A program made the position numbers and the translations under genes. A stretch of DNA of 64,000 nt from Diphasiastrum complanatum (Eukaryota; Streptophyta; Lycopodiopsida; Lycopodiales; Lycopodiaceae), in contig CM055097.1 in the NCBI GenBank assembly GCA_029204225.1, positions 3,690,620-3,754,619 of the forward strand, in the 5' to 3' direction. The notes beneath the pieces were generated by a model. That model searched no databases and was not told the DNA's origin. It saw only the letters and a program-made list of their open reading frames with translations. Shown here piece by piece: positions 21,099 through 32,017 of this stretch. The stretch's first letter is position 1. Each line of letters starts with the position of its first letter.

Positions 21099-21365
21099 TG
21101 TTTTGATCCACTGAAAAACAAAAACATGTAAGTCATGATGTTATCTTTGATGAATCCAAGATGTATGAAGACGAGGATGCTGAGAAGATAGACACATCCA
21201 GTGGGAAAGATGGTATAGTAAGGATACCTCCTGATGATGATCTATTCATTGACCTTCCAAGTAATGAGCATGAGGATACATCTCAAGATACTACTACTCA
21301 ACCCCAAGAGACAGGTTGGAGAGGTAGAGATAAACTTTTTGGTGCAAGAAGGATTGAAGGCAGGT

Positions 21366-21794
21366 GACAAACGCAAGGAGAAGGATGTACCGTAGGATAC
21401 ATTTTCACCAGAAAGCGAATCACTTGACAGGAAGCTCCCTAAGTGGTTTGAGAGATTGTTGGAGAGCCGCGACATGGATGACTTTCCAGGATCAATCCAA
21501 AGAATAATAACCGATGGTTATGTCAAAGTTGAGCTCCTCCCGCGTTCTTGACATTGGGCTTGTACCTGACATGGAACATTAAGAGTAAAATCAATTTAAA
21601 ATTTTAGTTTTAAAATAAAAAATTTAAAATAAAATTATGAATTAAAATACAAATTGATATTTCAGGAACTTAAGAACTTACCACACATAGTCAGGGAGTG
21701 CTACGAAAATCAACAAGAGAGAAGACATGACCTGAAAGGTATGAAGCAAATTATGCTCTCTTATCTAGCATTATTCAAAGCAAAGAACCTTCGA
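21366..21794. other. Non-coding stretch between copia remnant and GA-rich arm
   Basis: It contains a short A/T-rich segment (about 21585-21660) and no supported gene. The first part (21400-21540) could be a linker of the copia remnant. Confidence 0.4.
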
Positions 21795-22613
21795 CATTTT
21801 TTTGCCTGGCGCGAGAGAGAGAGACTAGCAGAGAGCGAGGGACAGAGGAGAGAGAGCGGAGGGAGACAACGCGAGAGAGAGGAGGGAGAGCGGAGAGAGA
21901 GAGAATAGGAGAGAGCAGCGGAGGGAGACAACGTGAGAGAGAGGAGGGAGAGAGGAGAGAGCGGAGAAAGAGCAGAGGGGGATGAGAGAGAGAAGAGAAC
22001 GGAGGGAGGGGAGAGGAGAGAGAGAGAACAGAGGAGAGAGGAGAGCGGAGGGAGAGCAGAGAGAGAGGAGAAGCGGAGAGAGGGGAGAGGAGAGAGCAAC
22101 GAGAGAGAATAGAGGAGAGCGGACGGAGGGGAGAGGAGAGAGAGCTGAGGGAAGGAGAGAGAGATAGAGGAGAGAGTGGAGGGAGGGAAGGAGAGCAAAC
22201 AAGACAGAGGAGGGAGGGATAAGAGGAGGGGAGAGAGAGAGAAGAGAGACAACGGAGGGACAACACATAGCAGAGACAACACAGGAAGGGAGGGAGAGCA
22301 GGGAGAGAGGAGAGAGAGGAGAGGGCTGACGGAGAGAGTGCAAACATTAGACAACAGAGAGGGAGACAACGGAGAGGGAGAGAATACATATGTACAGACA
22401 ACAGAGAGAGGGAGAGCGGAGAGGAGAGGGAGAGAATCGACCGATAGGAAGAGAGAGCAGAGAGGAGAGAGCAAGCGCGAAAGAGAGGGAGAGAGAGAGC
22501 ACGAGGAGAGAGAGTGAGCGTGAAAGAGAGGGAGGGAGAGAGAGAGAGAGAGCGCAGAGTGCAAATACAAGAGAGACGATGAAAAAATAAAATCAGACGG
22601 ACCGACAATTACG

Positions 22614-22745
22614 TGTGGTAATGGTCCATTGGTCGGACCATTACCACAAATAATTTGGTCCCCGGGCAGTTCGTGGCCTCCGCCACTCGTTGCCCAGGTC
22701 CCAAATTATTTATGGTAATGGCTTTCCCAATGGCCATTATCTACT
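22614..22745. other. Compound foldback (two nested inverted repeats)
   Basis: TGTGGTAATGGTCC (22614-22627) pairs perfectly with GGACCATTACCACA (22635-22648) across a 7-base loop. Next, AAATAATTTGG and CCGGGCA-type sequence (from 22647) pair with TGCCCA...CCAAATTATTT up to about 22712. The outer GGTAATGG recurs again at about 22713. It looks like a small foldback element or RNA hairpin. Confidence 0.6.
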
Positions 22746-22786
22746 ACGTATCGGTACCTATTCATCTCTTTGAGATAATGAGTGAA

Positions 22787-22928
22787 GGGGGGGGGGGGGG
22801 GGGGGGAGGAGATAATATCTCCCCTAGACCGCGACGGACTCTTTGGCTCCCCAGACCGCGACAGACTCTTTGGCTGCAGCAGCGCAACTGAGAGGAGCCT
22901 GAGGGTTGAAGAGGGGGGGGGGGGGGGG
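22787..22928 (+). repeat. Poly-G runs and a 25-bp tandem pair
   Basis: A run of 20 G occupies 22787-22806 and one of 16 G occupies 22913-22928. Between them a 25-27 bp unit with GACCGCGAC(G/A)GACTCTTTGG is present twice (about 22827-22877). Confidence 0.7.
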
Positions 22929-23247
22929 ATAGTACCTTATCTTGCCCCTAATAACTTTTGATGTGACAGGGGAGGGGAGTGGCGCACCTCCCCATGACCC
23001 TGTCATCACGCCTTCCCACAACTTTTATCTCTCTTTTGTTGAAGCAGAATAAGTTATCCCAAAGCTATTTACTAATTTGTGAAACTTAGTTTCTAAGTTT
23101 GAATTTTTCAACTCTAAGAGTAAAGAATCTCAAAAATAAGCTAAGATGAATCTTGGAGGCCTGTCCTTTCATGGTCGCTTTCATGGCCGTATCGTTCTTC
23201 TTCCTCCCTCTCTGTACCTGCAGATCTCCAAAGGAGTGGAGAGATCA

Positions 23248-24475
23248 GAACATTAAGGAAGGAGAGTTTGTTCAAGTGATTCTTAATGGCTTGTTGGATG
23301 CTCATTCTAACATTGTTCAAAGTTTAGCTATTCAAAAGACTTTGCCAAATTTGATGGATCTTCAAGAGATCTTGCTCAATGAAGAATATAGGCTTCAAGC
23401 AAGAGGTGGATCTACATCGATGCTTCAAGAGGAGACTATTGTTCACAGAGGGAAAATTCAAGGGCAAAAGCAAAAGCAAGTGGTCTAAATGGCAAGAATA
23501 AGGGGAGGCTTCTTCAAATGGCGAAAAGAAAGATAGGTCAAAGCTCTCAAGTGCTTCTATTGTGGCATCAAATGACACTTTGCAAGTGAGTGCTACAAGA
23601 AGAAGAGAGATCAAGGAGACAAACAAGGTAATCTTATTCTTGATGAGGATGGTTTGGATGTTCAAGATGCAAATGATGATGCTTTTGTGATGTCTTCATG
23701 TATGCTTTCTAATGATGGAGATCTAGATCCTTGGTGGTTTGATAGTGGAGCAAGTTCACACATGACTTTTCACAAAGAGTATTTCACTTCTTTGTTGGCA
23801 TATGGAGATGACAAGAGGGTGATCTACATGGCCAGTGTTATTGCTAACCAAGTTGGATGTGTTGCAAGAGAGCAAATACCTATTCAAGAGGTTTGGCATA
23901 AAAGGATGGGACACCTCAACTTCAAGTCATTGGAGTTAATGGCTAGAAAGAAGGTTGTGATAGGTCTTCCAAGTTCCTTAAGTGGCATCAAACATGTTTG
24001 TGAGTCTTGTGCTTTGTCTAAGTCACATAGACTACCTTATACTAGATCTACATCTAGATCTACAAGTCTTTTCAACTTGTACATTCGGATATTCATGGAT
24101 TTACTACAATTAGCAATAGTGGAGCTAAGATGTATGTAACATTCATTGATGATTTTAGTAGATTTTGTTGGATCTATCTACTAAATATCAAGAGTGAAGT
24201 GTATGATGTCTTTATCAAGTTCAAGAATGCAAGAGAGAACCAATTTTTCACAAAGATCAAGTGCTTAAGGTGGTGAGTACATATCTACCAAGTTCAAGGC
24301 CTTTTGTGATGAGCATGGGATCAAGAGGGAGTATACAACATCAAGGACCCCACAACAAAATGAAGTGGTTGAAAGGAAGAATATGACTTTATGTGAAAGT
24401 GCTAAAGCCATGAGGTTAAGTGCTAATCTTGACAAACCATTTTGGGATCAAGCTTTGTGAGATTGGTAGAGTAGC
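23248..24475 (+). mobile_element. Second Ty1/copia remnant (gag to integrase)
   Basis: Gag opens mid-domain with FVQVILNGLLDAHSNIVQSL. A zinc knuckle is split by frameshift near 23545 (CFYCGIK..HFASEC). Protease has WWFDSGASSHMTF. The pre-integrase motif VWHKRMGHLNFKS is kept near 23895. The integrase core is broken: the second catalytic Asp is deleted at about 24263-24275, while the Glu region (NEVVERKNMTLCESAK) is present near 24360. The element stops around 24475 with no RT, RNase H or LTR found. Confidence 0.8.
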
Positions 24476-25448
24476 TTCTTTTGTAACCCAAGATCTTTTT
24501 ATGGATTGGATAATCATTGATCTGAAATCCTTAACAAATGACAATCCAAATCATGTCTATGGAAGCTAATAGAGAGAATGAAGAGAATGAGATTTATACC
24601 TATGAATGATAAGAAGTTCCTAAACTATAAGGATTAGTTAACTCCAGTTTACGACTATTGATATCAAGTCAACCTCGAGTGTACAAATACAGGCAACAAA
24701 AGAGTATTCGGGTAGTAACTGTGGTTCAATCATAATTGTTTGTTCTGCCCAGCGGAATTTTTGAAGATCACGAAATTTGGCCGAGAATGGCAAAAACAAT
24801 TTCCGTCCATCAACCACTATTACAGTTCATCACAGATGGACACCATTGATTGGGACACATAAGCGTTGAAAGCATGTGAAGTAAAAAAAAGCATCTTAAC
24901 AAAGGGCCCATTTTGAGTTCTAATATCCCCTAATATGGCAATGAAACACCCCCCCCCCCAAAAAAAAAAGAAAAAAGAAAAATGTATTTCTCCCTACTCT
25001 ATGACGTCGCTCTGTCCGCTAGCTCTGAGCAGCCATTTTCAGGGGTCATTTTGGCCCAAGGATGGCCAAAAAAGGTGCCTTGTAGCTATAGTTAGCCCCA
25101 AAACCATTTTTGCTTGCAAAATGAACTAATTCTTCACAAAGAAGATTTTAATGAAGTGCCGGCTTTCAAGCCCTTTGGGTCCAATTTAACATTTCACCCT
25201 GAAGATTTTTAAAGAAAAGAAGGGTGCCTTTGTCCTTCACTCCCTTTCAGTTCCCTTCAAACAAAATCCCATGGTCCTTCCAAATCCGACGACCCTTGGC
25301 TCTCTCCGAGTGCCTCATCACGGCCGTTGATCTCGTGAACATACTAATCAATGGCCCTGCGCCCATCTATGCACCAAACGATCACCTTGCAGTCGCTATA
25401 CACCGTTGTACACTAAGTTGGGATCTAGACTGCGCACGCGCAAGGTCC

Positions 25449-25451
<3 letters not shown>

Positions 25452-25499
<48 letters not shown>

Positions 25500-25508
25500 T
25501 CTCTCTCT
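25452..25508 (+). repeat. (CT)n microsatellite
   Basis: An almost pure CT dinucleotide run of about 57 bases has one CC interruption near 25496. Confidence 0.9.
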
Positions 25509-26606
25509 GAGCTCCATCTTCACTTCCATAGCTATGGCTGCGAGGGTTTTGACCGCCCCTTGGATCTATTCCAGCACTCTCAGCTGTTCACAACTGTCCA
25601 CGGCCCTTCAGGTGTAGTTTCGGCTAGCTAGGGTGCCCCTCTGTAAATGTTTACAGATCCAAATAAGTTATGTGTGAAGAGATATTCAAGGTTTTTCTGC
25701 TACAAACCCTAGCCTTTGAGGAAAGAGAGATTGTTTAAGCTTTGCTTAGTCTTTTTCTGAGCTTGTTCTTGCAATTTCCCACCTGGCTAAGGTCAACCTA
25801 CCTCAAGCTCAATAATCAAATTTACAACTCATCGATTGGTGCCCAATTGATTGCAAAGAGTCCGCTTTCATGAGAAATCCGCATATAGCTCAAAGAATAT
25901 GAAAATTTCACAATTTCTTAGTTTTCCATCCGATTTGACCTTGTAAATTGTTATGGCTCTCTGTCACTACTCTTTGCATACCCATGCAAGCCTCGCTGCA
26001 CCAAACGGGTGTCCACACAGTGAATTATGAAGCCACCATCGATGATTTCCCTGAAACCATCAAAATTGCAAGTTTCTCCGGAATTCTACCTAGAATGCTC
26101 TTACGACAATCGTTCTGATATTCTCTGAAGCTCCGATTGAAGGAACTTTATTGTCTCTCGCCACCTGGACTGCTGATACCCCGTATGGAGTCCTCTCTCC
26201 CGAGACACTTCGAGTGCCGTTTTTTCTGGTGAAAGACATTGACCATAATAGTATTGTCTTTTTATGTAGATCTTATTCTTAAATTGTCTCTTTACATGTA
26301 ACCTCCTAGCCTGTGATAGCCTCCATGCTCTTCGGGGGGTAAGGCAATCACGATAATGGGTTTTCAACAATAACATTGTCTATGTTATAGCCCCATGGTA
26401 GCAACTCATGTCTAGCCATCAACAACCCTACCCGAGCTAGTAGAGTTGTCGTCATCTAGCTACATGTTATATCATAGTGAAGTGCTAGTGCATAGGAGAT
26501 GACGAGGTAGAATAGGTCAGAATCCAAGAATAGTTGGAGGCTAGTCAACGACTCCTCCTTAATACCTTATTGCAGAAAATGTGTGCAAGCTCCCTAACCC
26601 AAAGAT

Positions 26607-26722
26607 GGGGGGGGGGGGGGGGGGGGTGTGGGGTGGGGTCCTTTGGTTAATCGCATGTGAGATGAGTTTCAACCTAGTCATCTCTATTGACATCTTTTGG
26701 TGGGGGTGGGGGTGGGGGTGGT
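26607..26722 (+). repeat. Poly-G run and (TGGGGG)n repeat
   Basis: Twenty consecutive G lie at 26607-26626, followed by GTGGGGTGGGG. Three tandem TGGGGG units lie at about 26701-26718. G-quadruplex formation is plausible on the plus strand. Confidence 0.75.
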
Positions 26723-28068
26723 GGATCTCTCCCCATGGGTGCATAGCACCCTTAGAATAAGTGACTCCATTTCAAAAGGATGATTTATCCTAGAATAAAG
26801 CATTCGCTCGAAAGATTCTTTCATGTTGTTGAAGACGATAAAATCTTGCAAAGCTTAGCCAAATTGTGAGAAATTATGAGTTCATTAAAGTACAAATTTG
26901 GCTACAAAACATTGAACTTCACATTATGAACTTTCAAAGTTATTTTTTTCATTACTATAAGTAGCCTCACCTATTTTTTTTGGCATATTATGAAATCCAA
27001 AGTCAATGAAATTTTTTTAGCATCCAAAATTTATTTGGTTGAGTTTGAAGCCTCCTTTGGAAACCAAGATGAATAAATTAATTCAAGAAAAGAGATTACA
27101 ACCCATAAGCATACATACACGAGACTCATAAAAACATTCACCCATAAGAAGGTGGTCTTCCCTTCCATCTTTTATGCTTGGGAAAGATCTTGTTAGGGAC
27201 CTTTGGAGAGAGTTCCTATTATGACTCGGCTTAATAGACTCACTATAAATCTACCGACAAAAGTCTCTTAAAAGACCATTGGTGAGTGCTCAAAAAATAG
27301 TCAAAATATAAGAATGGAATCTACATTATTTCTCAAAAAACATATCATAGAATTTTTGACTCTTTTTTGAATAAGCATATAATCCCTTATGGGAGTCATA
27401 GTCCTCAAAAAGTTGTAAAACTGCTAGTCTTTTGAGGATAACTCATCAGAAAAGGTTTTTAAAGCACTGCTAGCCAGTACAAAAGGTTTAAAAATATAAG
27501 GGCAGTTGCAACTTCCAAGCACCAAAATCTATGGCTTTTCCTAGAAAAGCTTCTAGCTTGTAGGTGACACCTGCAGGAGCAGTTAACCTGGCAAAATGCA
27601 TATGCCCACAACTTTATTTCGTGTTTTGAGATGGTTTTTCAGGAATCAGGAGCAATGGAAGTTATGGAACTGACCAAGATCATTTTCACGACATATTTTT
27701 GTACACAAAAGCTTTTGTCTGTCGATCATCTGTGACTTCAGAGCAGCGAGGTCACCTTTTAGAAACAATGTCGGAAAACAAGCAACTACATTATGAATCG
27801 TGACTAGAATGCATAATAAAGCAGACTGTTCTATTGAAGGGATTTGTAATCTTCGTGCTCGAACTCTGTTTATTTGCACAAGATATTCGGCATCGATGCA
27901 TCTGTAGATGCAAAGCGTGATGTGGGCTAGATGGCTGGAATCCGATCTTTGCAAAATAACCGTGTTGAGTTGCGCAACCTTCACTGATTTCGCATTGGCC
28001 ATGTACCTTGTTTATTATTATTAACTGAAGCTGAAGATTTTGCAAATATTATTGATTGAACAGCGCGA

Positions 28069-30014
28069 ATGGCTGTAACACACGCGGATTTGGAGATGGA
28101 TTCCAACATGAGGGGGTTGGGGAAGAAGAAGGGCATCGTTGTTATGAGCATCTGTACAGTGCTAGGCCTGGTTGCATTTTCTCTGTGTCTAATTGCTGAA
28201 AGCACAAAATCACAGGTCTTTGAACCTCACATAACTAGCAAGATTTGTATACCTCAAAGCTTTTAAGAAATATATTATACGTAAAGCAGAGTTTACTTTA
28301 TGACGCAGTTCTGTCGTATGAGCTCTGGGGCGTGTAAGCAGGCAGGATAGGATCTCTTGTTCTTCACAATGGGAAATAACAGTTTTGCTTGTAAGCCGAC
28401 TTGGGGTTTTAGTAAAATCCTCTGCTTCTCGTCAATAACGTAACGTTAGGGCTAATAGAAATCTTGATAAGTACTTGATTGCTGTTTTTTGTTCCTGCAT
28501 GCTAATTTGAGAAAGGTGTCCTTTCAGAAGTTAAATGAGGATGCTTTTGTCTCAGGTTCATCGTACAAAATTTCAAAAATAGTTGTGTAGTTAAATTGCT
28601 TTCATGTATTGGCTCAAAGATGGCTTAAAGATGGATATAGACAAAAAGAATCGCATAGCTCTATTGTCAGTTGCTGTAAGGACTTTGCTTCTTGTACTTT
28701 CAGGTAATCTGGGTGTACAAACAAGGGAAACGAGTCTCCACCAACTTTGAACTTGGAAAAGTGGGATGCATATATTCCAATTCCCCAAAAACCCCTCTTT
28801 TGTGCACTGCAGGTGCACTCCTCGCAGTGTTCGTTGCCGTGACTTTGAATCAAACTAACACAGGTCATATCTTATACAGGCTCTTGACAAATAATGAAAT
28901 CTCCCTGGTGAGCATTAGCAGATCAAGCCATTGTACCTCTACACTTTTTATCAGACTACAAGCATTATCTTGCTTTGTTATGGTTTGGTGAGTGTTACAT
29001 TTCCCTGTTTATCTACTTTTGTATATTGCTGTAAAAGAACAATTCATTTTGATTGCCAGCAGTTGTCTTTGAAAATTGCACAATAATGCTATACTCATGA
29101 AGGTATTCAACATAGATTTAACCAATTTATTCATGCATTAGATTCAAAATGAGTAGATATAGAAGTCTGCCTACTATCCTAAATCTGCATACAGACTATC
29201 TCATTTTCAGGAGAAGCTACTTCACGAATTAAACTGGACATGTTTATGGGTGTTTGTTGTAAGAAAACTTGGATGCTACTGGTTGGCTGACCTTTTAAGT
29301 CCACTTAGGTGTAACTGAGACTTACCCAAGTGAGATCACAGAAGGATGATGTAATTTTTAGTAACATCCATTGAGGTACCATTTAGAAAGGGTTCACTGT
29401 ATGCTTTTGCCATAAGCGTAAGCTGACACCCAACGGGGTTGGCTCAGCTGGTTAGCTTGGCATCCAAAGTTTCTTTGGTCCCAGGTTCGAGCCTCCCCTT
29501 GGAAACCAAGAAGCATAAGCGTAAGCTGATCCAACGGGGTTGGCTCAGCTGGTTAGCTTGGCATCCAAAGTTTCTTTGGTCCCAGGTTCGAGCCTCCCCT
29601 TGGAAACCAAGAAGCATAAGCGTAAGCTGATCCAACAGGGTTGGCTCAGTTGGTTAGCTTGGCATCCAAAGTTTCTAAGTAAGCTGATCCAACGGGGTTG
29701 GCTCAGTTGGTTAGCTTGGCATCCAAGGTTTCTAAGATGCATAAGCGTAAGCTGAGTATATTGGTATAACTGGTTTCTGACATTTGAAGTAATGCTGATG
29801 CAGGCTTTGCTTTGTAGCTGCAACTATCTTGTTGTTCATCGGAGTTGCCATTGAGGCAGACCATTTTGGTGAACATGGCAAGCTCCATCTAAGGTGTTTA
29901 GTGGTTAAGCAAGGTATATTTGCAGCTGCTGGTGTACTTGCCCTTGCTTCGACAAATTCTGGTGTCGCTTGTTATATTGTAGCCACTTTTATTGAAAGTG
30001 AGACAGAACCTTGA
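28069..30014 (+). CDS. DUF1218 family membrane protein (intron-containing host gene)
   Basis: Exon 1 (ATG 28069 to 28215, CAG|GT) encodes a short N-terminus and a first membrane segment (GIVVMSICTVLGLVAFSLCL). Exon 2 (28704-28863, TTTCAG|GTA to ACAG|GT) has VGCIYSNSPKTPLLCTAGAL, the conserved Cys and second membrane segment. The last exon (acceptor at 29803 or 29817, stop TGA 30012) has ILLFIGVAIEADHF and CLVVKQGIFAAAGVLALAS, segments three and four. Four membrane spans with these Cys positions fit the plant DUF1218 family (relatives affect cell-wall lignin or leaf symmetry). A candidate exon at 29211-29258 keeps phase with the 29817 acceptor, but homology favours 29803, so the middle of the model is unresolved. 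The gene may be decaying. Confidence 0.65.
29411..29754 (+). repeat. tRNA-derived (SINE-like) tandem array in a DUF1218 intron
   Basis: Two full units of about 101-103 bp (from 29411 and 29514) are followed by two shortened units (from about 29615 and 29679) and a partial tail. Each unit has TGGCTCAGCTGG (or TGGCTCAGTTGG), a perfect match to the RNA polymerase III box A consensus. The full units have GGTTCGAGCC about 32 bases later, a match to box B. The acceptor and T stems do not pair fully, so this is tRNA-derived rather than a working tRNA. Confidence 0.75.
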
Positions 30015-31199
30015 TGTTATTGATGTGACAGAAACAATGAGCCAATTTCAGGACCTCAATCAGATTTGGGGTGATTGGCACGCTTTGTGCCACCACCTTG
30101 GGGTATGCAAATACATGATTTGAATGTCAATGCTTATAAATTGGAAGAGAGACACATGCAAGGAAAAAATGTTTTGAAAGTGCATCATATGCACATTGAT
30201 GGGCATCCAAAATCACATGGCAATATTTTGGCTTATATAAAGAGTTCCATTGATCAAATACTTGTGATTTTGAAAAAGGCCTCTATGAAAAGGAAGAGTA
30301 CATTTTTAGGAATGAAAAAGGTACAAACGTAGCAGTATGTGCAATTAGGCTTATTAGATGTGGTGCAGATCTATTTATCAAGTAAAGCTTCAATGATCCT
30401 TTGCGAGATGTGTACGAAAGACTTTGAGCCAAACACAACCATGTACCTTGTAAATACTAGAAATACATTCTATCAATGCTCAAACATATGTCACACTTTT
30501 CTTTGTGAACTTTCTATTTCTTATGGGTTGATGAGAACATGAATTTCTATCAATTGATGTAAGTTTGTTAGATACAATTTATGAAACATTATATTCAATG
30601 TTGAGTTATTGTTTCTATGATTTCATGGTTGATTTCTTGAAGTAGAAGTGTTTTATTAGTTTATCAATCTTGCAGGATAGATTCTATTCATTTGGTTGGA
30701 TATATTCGCTCCATTTTGTAAGCTTGGAGTGCATGTGATAGTTGTAGCTCCAAATTTTTTTGTATTAAAACCTTGTACGAGTGAAAGGTTACAAAGAAAA
30801 AACAACAACTCTTCCACATAGTTGGAATAATGTTTTAGGTAGGGTGTGAGCACGAAATATATGGCATTCAATTTTGACATCACATTAACAATTTCATGAG
30901 TTAGTGTTTTTTCAACCATGTCTTCTTCGAGAGATCATTGATAAAGGAAGCAAATTACTTGGAGCTTTTCAAAGAAGGGACATTTATACGACTAAAAATA
31001 TCACAATGTATTAGCTCCAAAACTGTTTTCACTCTCTTAGCACCATGGAAAGCTTTATCCTATTATGTTTGCCATTAACTTAGTGTTCACAGAACTCACA
31101 ATCCAAGTTATGGTTAGTGCTATAGATTTGTTTTATAATACCAATGAGGTAAACATCTCAAAGGCGAAGCCTCTCCAATATGGCCCAATCTTTATGCCA
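30015..31199. other. Region 3' of the DUF1218 gene, no recognised gene
   Basis: An open stretch at about 30075-30540 reads through one stop and ends with a Cys-rich patch (CEMCTKDF...CSNICHTFLC). It matches no family I recognise. The rest is A/T-rich. Confidence 0.4.
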
Positions 31200-31530
31200 C
31201 ATATTGTCTTCTTTGATGACAACAATCTGGCCAAAAGGATGCTATTGGATCTTCACTTGTTGGATTCTAAGAAGACTCCAATCATATTTTGTGACAAACA
31301 TTCAGTTCAAAGTTTGGTTGACAACTCAGTTTTTTAAGCAAGGGCCAAGCACAGTGAGATTGCACATCACTTTGTGAGAGATCAATTCTTGGCAAAGGAG
31401 GTGGAGCTTCAACATGTTTCTTCAAGGAAATGTGCGGCTGGTATCTTCACCAAATCATTGGGAAAAAATTTGTTCGTTAAATATAAATCATAACTTGGTT
31501 TATGGTCTAAATCTATGCTAAAACTAGTTG
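31200..31530 (+). pseudogene. Copia RNase H C-terminal fragment
   Basis: RRMLLDLHLLDSKKTPIIFC and DKHSVQSLVDN are followed, after a stop and frame change, by HHFVRDQFLAKEV and GIFTKSLGKN. This is the C-terminal end of a Ty1/copia RNase H (CDN.SA..LA.NP...HHFVRE...ADIFTKPL). A purine-rich stretch and TGTGAAAATTG near 31527-31545 may be the polypurine tract and LTR start. No other part of the element is nearby. Confidence 0.75.
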
Positions 31531-32017
31531 GAGTGTGAAAATTGTCACACATCACTTGTAATCAGAGACAAACATTGTAGATGCTTTTGTGCATTGATTC
31601 TTTCTTCTAGATGTATTATCAATAATAAGTTTATCACCTTTACGAGGAACGTCCCAGGCATTTCCCAAAATTTGCGAAGTGAGAGAAAGCCACTTCATGT
31701 AAAATGCGAAGTGAGAGATTTCAGCGTCCTCATCCGCGTCAACATTCCCTGATTCATTGACCATATATACTATGTATAGTTGTCACAAAAGCCAAATACT
31801 TCCAAGTACAACGACTTACCTAATTATGTGACAAATATTTACTGTAATTTATACATGGATGAATTCTATAAATGGATCATCCAGACACATTCTACATGAT
31901 GCTCCGTCCATGAGACAAATGATTTTGAGCCTCCCAGTTATGTCGTCATTCTGGTTGTAACTGGTATTTTGTTGTACTTCAGTGTAATATAGCAGCAGTC
32001 GGCATTGGAGCCTGAAC
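31531..32017. other. Non-coding stretch before the Ulp1-like fragment
   Basis: There is no gene of full length. One minor frame near 31940-32010 (CNWYFVVLQ) might be an upstream piece of a Ulp1-like domain, but it ends in a stop. Confidence 0.35.

Larger units (their letters stand above)
19034..21365 (+). mobile_element. Ty1/copia remnant (gag, protease, integrase; no RT)
   Basis: Plus-strand gag, CCHC knuckle, protease, pre-integrase and integrase are in copia order (integrase before RT). The element ends after the integrase C-terminal region near 21.1-21.36 kb, and no RT or RNase H follows. No LTR pair was recognised. It lies between the inverted arms at 17.1 and 21.8 kb. Confidence 0.8.
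21795..23250. repeat. Right inverted arm with GA-rich tract
   Basis: 21796-22560 is a GA-rich (GAGAGG/GGGAGA) microsatellite-like block; its start is the reverse complement of the end of the left CT tract. 23075-23247 is the reverse complement of 17090-17250. About 470 bp between them (22590-23060) has no partner in the left arm and holds a foldback and two poly-G runs. Long apparent Ser/Leu or Arg/Glu proteins here are simple-repeat artefacts. Confidence 0.75.
24476..28068. other. Intergenic region with no supported gene
   Basis: It holds a poly-C/poly-A junction (24949-24969), a CT microsatellite, and G-rich runs described separately. Short open frames here lack motifs. The last several hundred bases precede the DUF1218 gene and may hold its promoter, but no clear core promoter was identified. 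Confidence 0.5.

Noticed and set aside
21654..22608. Long Arg/Glu or Ser/Leu-rich frames of up to 277 codons
   Set aside because: Both strands are open because the DNA is nearly all G and A; this is simple-sequence DNA, not a gene.
25224..25631. 135-codon frame over the CT microsatellite
   Set aside because: A large part is Ser-Leu repeat from (CT)n and the rest has no family motif.
27646..28205. Minus-strand frames upstream of and across exon 1 of the DUF1218 gene
   Set aside because: Shadow of exon 1 on the other strand and of its 5' flank; no motif.
29411..29754. A functional tRNA gene
   Set aside because: Boxes A and B match, but acceptor and T stems do not pair fully, and units are tandem with truncated copies; called tRNA-derived instead.
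29439..29823. Small proteins AQLVSLASKVSLVPGSSL and reverse
   Set aside because: Frames are the translation of the tandem tRNA-like unit, repeated because the DNA repeats.
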